Assembly: GCA_041738345.1 (NCBI GenBank)
Contig: JBGSPX010000032.1
Span: 1 to 38,804 of the forward strand
Source: Proteocatella sp041738345
GTDB lineage: Bacteria; Bacillota; Clostridia; Peptostreptococcales; Filifactoraceae
Length of the DNA: 38,804 nucleotides
Reading direction: 5' to 3'
Shown in pieces: positions 33,777-38,804 of this stretch (within the stretch, counting starts at the first letter, position 1; the number at the start of each line of letters is the position of its first letter). The notes under the pieces were generated by a model that did not search any database, was not told where the DNA came from, and saw only the letters and a list, made by a program, of their open reading frames with translations. Made by a program: the position numbers and the translations under genes.

Positions 33777-35108
33777 TTAATCCGCATATAAATTTGTAAA
33801 CAAAAACGTCATAGTAAACCAGCCATTTTCATTAATACAATTTGCATAGGCACTATATTTATTTACGATAGAAAGTATGGATTGAATTCCAAAGCCATGC
33901 CCAACCTCATTTGTAGTAGGGAAGCCATCTTTGTTCATAAGTATTTTTCCGCTGAAACGATTTTTTATTACTATAGCTAAATTGTTGTCGTAAGAACGAG
34001 CGCTTATCTGAATTTCCCTATTTTCAACAGGTTCCTTGAAACTTGCGTTAATCGCATTTTCAAAAGCATTAGCTATTAGTATGGCGATATCATTACTATT
34101 CCAATAGATTTGCTCAGGGACATTTAATTCCGTTTCGACGAGTATACTTTTTTCCTTTGCTTTTGTCATATAGACAAGAAACGCAGAATTTATTATCGTG
34201 TTTTCGCAATAAATAATGGGCTTAGTAGCCTTCCAACTAGAATCCAAAGTATTTATATAGGACTGAGCTTCGTCTAATTTATTATCCTCGATAAGCGAGC
34301 TTATGATATGAAGATTGTGCCTCATATCGTGCTTACAAATTTTGATATGGTTTTCAGATTCCTTTAATAGATGGGCTTGAGAAATAAGCCCTTCGGTTTG
34401 CAAATTCAAAACTTTATTGATGTTTTTGAGGTATATAGTGTTTTCGAGGGCTTCCAAATCAAGACTAATCCATCTCCAAGATACAACTAAGGATATCGTG
34501 GTCATAATCCTAGAAATAATTTGTGCAGAACTATTTAGCCACTGATTATTCATAGTAACGACAGAGTCACTATATATTGCTAGTGCAGGAATAAGCCATA
34601 TTATATTCCAGTAGTATTCATTAGATGCAGAACTGGTGAATACAATAGAATTTCTAATTAATCTCCAAAGTGGAATTGTGATAATTGTAATTACAGTCAA
34701 ATAAATAAGTGTTTGAAATAAAAACTCAAGATGGATTGGGATATCAGGACTTAATGAACCTACAAAGATAGCAGCAATAGAATGGATAAAGAGAGAATAA
34801 CCGCCCTGCATTCCATATATAAAAATATGTTTAAAAAGCATTCCTTTGATTATAATGATATTGAAAAATACATAAGTAGTGGATAATAGGAATAATAAAC
34901 GCTTATAGGTAAGTGGGGATATATTAGGATATTTGTGCCTTATAAAAAAATATAAAAATAGGCATTGAAATACAAAGCAAATTCCATAGCAAAGAAATAA
35001 TTTATTTTTTTCCTTGCGTCCTATGACCTTAGAAAAAGGTAGATATCTAAGCACTATAGCAGGAAGCTGCACAGTAGTGATAGATAAAATAATCAATAAT
35101 AATGGCAT
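33777..35108 (-). CDS. GHKL (AgrC-like) sensor histidine kinase
   Basis: The protein is a 443-residue membrane kinase. The N-terminal 210 residues contain about six hydrophobic segments, as in peptide-sensing AgrC-type kinases. A coiled linker (about 215-255) follows, then an H box with the likely phospho-acceptor H260 in KICKHDMRHNLHII, and an N box IAILIANAFENAINAS. The G box VGHGFGIQSI is near the end. I prefer ATG 35108 (MPLLLIIL), which has AAAGGAG seven bases upstream; the ATG at 35138 has none. It is the only kinase near the LytTR regulator, and the two genes share operator-type sequences upstream, so they are probably partners. No autoinducer gene (agrB/agrD-like) is seen. Confidence 0.9.
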   Translation of the reverse strand: MPLLLIILSITTVQLPAIVLRYLPFSKVIGRKEKNKLFLCYGICFVFQCLFLYFFIRHKYPNISPLTYKRLLFLLSTTYVFFNIIIIKGMLFKHIFIYGMQGGYSLFIHSIAAIFVGSLSPDIPIHLEFLFQTLIYLTVITIITIPLWRLIRNSIVFTSSASNEYYWNIIWLIPALAIYSDSVVTMNNQWLNSSAQIISRIMTTISLVVSWRWISLDLEALENTIYLKNINKVLNLQTEGLISQAHLLKESENHIKICKHDMRHNLHIISSLIEDNKLDEAQSYINTLDSSWKATKPIIYCENTIINSAFLVYMTKAKEKSILVETELNVPEQIYWNSNDIAILIANAFENAINASFKEPVENREIQISARSYDNNLAIVIKNRFSGKILMNKDGFPTTNEVGHGFGIQSILSIVNKYSAYANCINENGWFTMTFLFTNLYAD

Positions 35109-35136
35109 GAAAAATCTCCTTTTGAAATATATATAC

Positions 35137-35165
35137 ATTATATAGCAAAAAAAAATTTACTTCAA
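35137..35165 (-). promoter_or_regulatory. Promoter of the GHKL kinase gene
   Basis: On the minus strand TTGAAG and a perfect TATAAT are 17 bp apart, about 30 bp before the start codon. Confidence 0.7.
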
Positions 35166-35194
35166 AACAAATTTTACATATCTCAAAAAAATAT

Positions 35195-35278
35195 ATTTGT
35201 CAAGTACGAATTTTGATAAGCAAACCTACAGTTTTCGGACTGGAAAAAAATTTTTAAGGGAGTAAAATAGTATTGACA
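35195..35278 (+). promoter_or_regulatory. Operator/promoter B, conserved with copy A at 29995
   Basis: This is the second copy of the block described at 29995-30078, with the same internal spacing: left box at 35195, right box GTTTTCGGACTGGAAAAA at 35231, TAGTAT at 35268-35273. The middle 15 and the 12 bases after the right box have diverged, while boxes and -10 are kept, as expected for functional sites. It precedes the small alpha-CTD-like gene and surface protein B. Confidence 0.7.
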
Positions 35279-35319
35279 GTACAAAAGGCTTGTTATGCAC
35301 GGTGAAAGGAGGGCACGAT

Positions 35320-35586
35320 TTGGAGATAAAGCAATTTTTTGCATTATGTGAGGAGCAAACTTCATTAAAACACACAGAACTTAGGCGCGCATCCTTTGCG
35401 CTTAGGAGAAATGGCGTTGAAACAATGGAGGAGCTTTGTCGGATGATGGAGAGCTCTCCTGCACAGCTTTCATCGCTTAGAGATGTGGGCACAAAAAGCT
35501 TGGAGCTTATTAAAGAGGTCTGTTTTATGTATGAACAGCTAAAATACACCTCTGTAGACAGCAATATCAAAAGACAAGCGAATTAA
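35320..35586 (+). CDS. Small stand-alone RNA polymerase alpha-CTD-like protein
   Basis: The 88-residue protein resembles the helix-hairpin-helix C-terminal domain of RNA polymerase alpha (RpoA). The match runs LRRASFALRRNGVETMEELC (helix 1, turn and helix 2), then LSSLRDVGTKSLELIKEV, matching the 'L..i.N.GkKSl.EI' hairpin that contacts DNA. By alignment from memory, R23, G57, K59 and S60 correspond to DNA-contact residues R265, G296, K298 and S299 of E. coli alpha; N268 and E302 are not conserved. The assembly domain of alpha is absent. The start is TTG with AAAGGAGGG six bases upstream. It is the first gene after operator B, 23 bases before surface protein B. It may tune transcription of this locus; the role is inferred. 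Confidence 0.7.
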   Translation: MEIKQFFALCEEQTSLKHTELRRASFALRRNGVETMEELCRMMESSPAQLSSLRDVGTKSLELIKEVCFMYEQLKYTSVDSNIKRQAN

Positions 35587-35609
35587 ATTAAAAAATAGGA
35601 GGAGAAAAT

Positions 35610-38600
35610 ATGCAATCAAATATTGCAAAAAAGATTTTTTCAATAATGTTAAGTTTATGCCTTATACTTCAAATGGGTGTAGGGACTGTATTTGCTTATC
35701 AAAATGGACCAAAGTATACTTCGTTTGAAATTCCAGCAGATAAACAGAATATAACTGCATCAGTAGGTATGACAGAAGAAGCAGTTAGAGCACAGCTTCC
35801 GATGAAAATCAATGGAACAATAGAGGAAACGGCGACCACTACAGGCGCAGCGCTAAATGTAGAGGTAAATATAGACCGCTGGTTATGCGATGGGTTTTCT
35901 TCAGAAACCCCAGGAGAAGAATTTGAATTTACAGGAGTTCCAGTGTGGCCATATAACAGAGCTGACGGAACAGAACTGCCTATAATTAAGGTCAAAATAG
36001 CAGGAGAACTTGTGCTTCCTGATGGGATGACACTTGAAGCGGGTGCTACTTATGGGGGAGATATTTCAAATAGAAGCCTTTCGCTTATAGGGGGACTTCC
36101 TGGTAAGAAAATGCAGTACAAAGCGGGAAGCGGATATGTACTATTCATACCAGCAATTTCAGGCGGGAATCCTATAATAGAACTAAATAATGCTACTATA
36201 GAGCAAAGTGCCCCTATGCCGTTTGATTTACCTGAAATAGAGGTAGATATGCTATTTAAGGGAAGTACAACGCTATATGGAGACCTTCCTCGAAATTCGA
36301 ATATAACGCTTGAACCAAATGCTGAGTTTGAATTGAAGAAAACATATTCTGCAGGAAATAGTCTGGATTATATGGTAGTCAACAAAATGATTATTGGTGA
36401 AAATGCGAAGCTTATAATAGATGAAGAAGTAGCTTTTATCGTAATAGATAGAGCTAGCGATGATTCATCATTAATAGATAGTAGAGGAAGTATAATAGTA
36501 AGAGGGGGACTAATATTTGAAGACCCAAGCTATGGAGCAGATATTCCTAATATGAATATAAGCACTGAAGGAAGTGGAAGGGTTATTTTAGCTGGAAATC
36601 CTATAAATCCCCAAAATGGACGACTTGCCTTTGATGAAAATGAAGGGCTTGGACTTTCAAAGTTTAGTGCGGGAGAGTATAGCTGCGGCAGCGGGTTTAT
36701 AAAGTGGGAGCCTATACTAGATTCAAGAGGAGAGGTAACATCTGGAACCCTTACTATGGATAATGCTGATATAAAAATCAAAAATGACGAAATTAGAAGG
36801 CCAGCTATATCTTTAGAGGGAGCAGATGTGCCAATTACGCTTAATGTAATTGGAAATAACACGCTTGAAAATCCATATGGAAATGGTTCTGGAATTAATA
36901 TAAATAAACTTAATCTTACAGGCAGTGGAAATCTTACTGTAAAAGGTAAAATACCAATTGTTTATGAAACTGAATTTAACATGGACGGCTTTACAGGAAA
37001 GTTAAATTCACTTGTAATTAAATATCAAGATCATCCTAATGGAGCTTTAAGATATGCGACGACTTATGGAAATGTATCATTTGTTGATGATGAATACTAT
37101 AAGGAATTTACCGTAAACGAAGGTTCTAAACTTACTGTAGAACCGGTAGCTTTTCTAGATGCAGAAGAATTTACAAGTCATGGTGACATAATAAATAATG
37201 GAACGCTTTATTTAAGAAGAGATGTAAATGATGCAGAATTAAATAACTGGGTTTATGACAGTTTAAATCTAAAGGGAAATGGCATAGTGGCTGTTACTCA
37301 AATAGGTGGAGGCAGTATCAAGGTATTATTCACAAATGAAGGTAAGCGTATAAATGAGATGCATGAGCCACTAGATTTTAGCACTGCAGCTGAAAATAAG
37401 GGCGAGCTTGCGAAGGATGGATATCACTGGGATAATGCATCAAAAACACTAACACTAGAAAATCTTATAATGAAAGGGCTTACAGGGACTGAAAATACTG
37501 ATGCAATAACCCTTCCAAAAGGTGAGCATGTAACTTTAACCCTAAAAGGTTACAATAAGATAACAGGCTTTAAAAGCTCAATATCTCAAGGTATAATTCA
37601 AAATGGACCTTTACTTCCAGAAGCAAGTGGGTCACTTACAATCACAGGAGATGGACTGCTTACAGCTATTCCTAACACAAGGAATATATCAACTACAAAA
37701 GTGCTTACGACTACAGGTAAACTTGTGATGCAAAGTGGAAGCCTTATTATGAAAGGTGAAGCTAAAAGAGGAATAGATGCAGTAGGCATTGAAATAAAAG
37801 GGGGAACTATAGGTTCAGATAGCATTAATGCTACCATAAATTCATATGGCGATTTTTTAATGAGTGGGGGAAAAACAGTAATAGGTAAAGGCGATGGAGG
37901 AAGCCTAGTTGTGCTTGGAGATATTGACATAACAGGTGGCGACCTTACAACGCTAGACGAATATAACGGAATTATGGTTCAAGAAGGTAACTTCTCTATG
38001 ACAGGTGGAAAACTTACAATCCATAATTCAGCAAATAGAGAATCTACAGGAATTTCAATGGGGGCAATGAGTGGAGAACCTAAGAAATTCTCAATAACTG
38101 GGGGAGTATTAGATATAAAGTCAGGTCAGGCAGCAATGGTGTTTATGAGAGTTGCGGAAGCTGAAGAAATATTTAAATTTGAAGCTACAGGAATGGATAT
38201 AACTACAGCTCCAAAAGGTGGGGCGTTAAAATCTGCTGTTGTTCAAATGCCAGGAATGCCACCAATGCCAGATCCAGGACCAATGATACCAGGAGAAGAT
38301 CACATACCAGTAATGCCACCAATTCCAATGGTGATGAAGATATATTCATTTACGGCAGACAAGGAATTAAAAATGGAAATGGGCATGAGAGGACCAGTTG
38401 TTAAAAATGCTTGTAAAGAACTTAATATAGTAAAAGCAGCAGGAAAACCAACAGAACCAACAAATCCTAATAAACCAAACAAACCATCTAATCCAACTGA
38501 TGGCGGGTCATCAAGTGGAGGTGGAGCAGCAACACCTAATACTCCAGCTAAAACAACACCTGAAGCTCCTACAAAAGTATCTACTGAAGTATCGGCAACA

Positions 38601-38804
38601 GTAACTGGTAAGACGGCAAACATAGCCGTATCAAAAGACACTGTTTCAGACGCGATTAAAAAGGCACAGGAAGAAGCTAAGAAAAACGCTAACGAAAAAA
38701 ATGGAATCGTCGTAGAGCTTAAGGCAGACACTAAAGATGCTAAAATAGATAATATTTCAGCAAAACTAGCTAAAGACTCAGTGGCAGAACTTGTAAAAGA
38801 AGGC
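35610..38804 (+). CDS. Surface protein B: beta-helix-like, paralogue of A (partial)
   Basis: The frame stays open for 1065 codons to the window edge. A signal peptide (MQSNIAKKIFSIMLSLCL to VFA) is followed by a long beta-strand-repeat region with turns like ITGDGLLTAIPN and MTGGKLTIHNS, a motif GYHWDNASKTLTLENLIMKG common in Firmicute beta-helix glycan-binding proteins, a Met/Pro-rich stretch, a Pro/Asn/Thr linker and the start of an S-layer-type domain (VSATVTGKTANIAVSKDTVS). It is paralogous to surface protein A: both contain ATYGGD(V/I)S, then YKAG(N/S)GY(I/V)L, then GNP and LN(D/N)A in the same order. An SLH anchor beyond the window is expected by analogy. The start is ATG with AGGAGGAG about six bases upstream. 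It probably shares the operator B transcript with the alpha-CTD-like gene. Confidence 0.85.
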   Translation, partial: MQSNIAKKIFSIMLSLCLILQMGVGTVFAYQNGPKYTSFEIPADKQNITASVGMTEEAVRAQLPMKINGTIEETATTTGAALNVEVNIDRWLCDGFSSETPGEEFEFTGVPVWPYNRADGTELPIIKVKIAGELVLPDGMTLEAGATYGGDISNRSLSLIGGLPGKKMQYKAGSGYVLFIPAISGGNPIIELNNATIEQSAPMPFDLPEIEVDMLFKGSTTLYGDLPRNSNITLEPNAEFELKKTYSAGNSLDYMVVNKMIIGENAKLIIDEEVAFIVIDRASDDSSLIDSRGSIIVRGGLIFEDPSYGADIPNMNISTEGSGRVILAGNPINPQNGRLAFDENEGLGLSKFSAGEYSCGSGFIKWEPILDSRGEVTSGTLTMDNADIKIKNDEIRRPAISLEGADVPITLNVIGNNTLENPYGNGSGININKLNLTGSGNLTVKGKIPIVYETEFNMDGFTGKLNSLVIKYQDHPNGALRYATTYGNVSFVDDEYYKEFTVNEGSKLTVEPVAFLDAEEFTSHGDIINNGTLYLRRDVNDAELNNWVYDSLNLKGNGIVAVTQIGGGSIKVLFTNEGKRINEMHEPLDFSTAAENKGELAKDGYHWDNASKTLTLENLIMKGLTGTENTDAITLPKGEHVTLTLKGYNKITGFKSSISQGIIQNGPLLPEASGSLTITGDGLLTAIPNTRNISTTKVLTTTGKLVMQSGSLIMKGEAKRGIDAVGIEIKGGTIGSDSINATINSYGDFLMSGGKTVIGKGDGGSLVVLGDIDITGGDLTTLDEYNGIMVQEGNFSMTGGKLTIHNSANRESTGISMGAMSGEPKKFSITGGVLDIKSGQAAMVFMRVAEAEEIFKFEATGMDITTAPKGGALKSAVVQMPGMPPMPDPGPMIPGEDHIPVMPPIPMVMKIYSFTADKELKMEMGMRGPVVKNACKELNIVKAAGKPTEPTNPNKPNKPSNPTDGGSSSGGGAATPNTPAKTTPEAPTKVSTEVSATVTGKTANIAVSKDTVSDAIKKAQEEAKKNANEKNGIVVELKADTKDAKIDNISAKLAKDSVAELVKEG

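Noticed and set aside
29995..35278. The two operator copies as direct repeats of an insertion sequence or recombination sites
   Set aside because: No transposase, inverted termini or target duplication is seen; conservation follows box and promoter positions rather than a continuous block.

Overview
This window looks like chromosomal DNA of a motile, anaerobic, low-GC Gram-positive bacterium of the Clostridia type. The signs are AT-rich intergenic DNA, strong Shine-Dalgarno sequences before almost every gene, frequent TTG and GTG starts, S-layer homology (SLH) domains, FMN and TPP riboswitches, an AgrC-like GHKL kinase with a LytTR regulator, and chemoreceptors. The species cannot be named from the sequence alone. 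No rRNA, tRNA, CRISPR array or insertion sequence was seen.

Layout. 1-1.9 kb: the tail of an unrecognised gene and a DUF2207 membrane protein that has lost its 5' end. 1.9-3.7 kb: a QueG-like Fe-S protein convergent with glutaminase. 3.85-6.64 kb: an OmpR-type two-component system preceded by three phased TTAAG repeats. 6.65-10.4 kb: a TraX-like membrane protein, a DUF523-type protein, a UBA/DUF4342 protein, and the Mg2+ transporter MgtE with a long leader carrying a 32-codon ORF. 10.4-12.9 kb: an unusual soluble chemoreceptor fused to a family 5 solute-binding protein. 13-15.5 kb: a DUF4097 exported protein, a small Nif11-like cysteine-containing peptide, and a PatB/MalY C-S lyase. 15.6-18.3 kb: an isoaspartyl dipeptidase with altered metal ligands, convergent with an amino-acid:Na+ symporter. 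18.6-20.7 kb: a conventional dCache chemoreceptor.

20.8-25.3 kb is an FMN-riboswitch-controlled riboflavin operon (ribD-ribE-ribBA-ribH) followed by a HAD phosphatase that could supply the usually unlinked dephosphorylation step. 25.3-26 kb holds an exported lipid-carrier-like protein. 26.1-29.2 kb is a TPP-riboswitch-controlled thiamine-precursor import operon (YkoF/MTH1187-like protein, permease, HMP-binding lipoprotein, ATPase).

The most striking region is 29.2-38.8 kb. A LytTR response regulator and a GHKL kinase are encoded separately on the minus strand. Each is divergent from a large, exported, beta-helix-like surface protein on the plus strand, and the two surface proteins are paralogous. 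The two divergent intergenic regions share an 84-bp promoter/operator block (67/84 identical, no gaps): two conserved boxes, a poor -35 and a TAGTAT -10. This suggests that the flanking two-component system activates both surface-protein promoters. The second promoter first reads a small stand-alone protein resembling the C-terminal domain of RNA polymerase alpha. Together these form a candidate previously undescribed surface-display regulon. The second surface protein runs off the end of the window.
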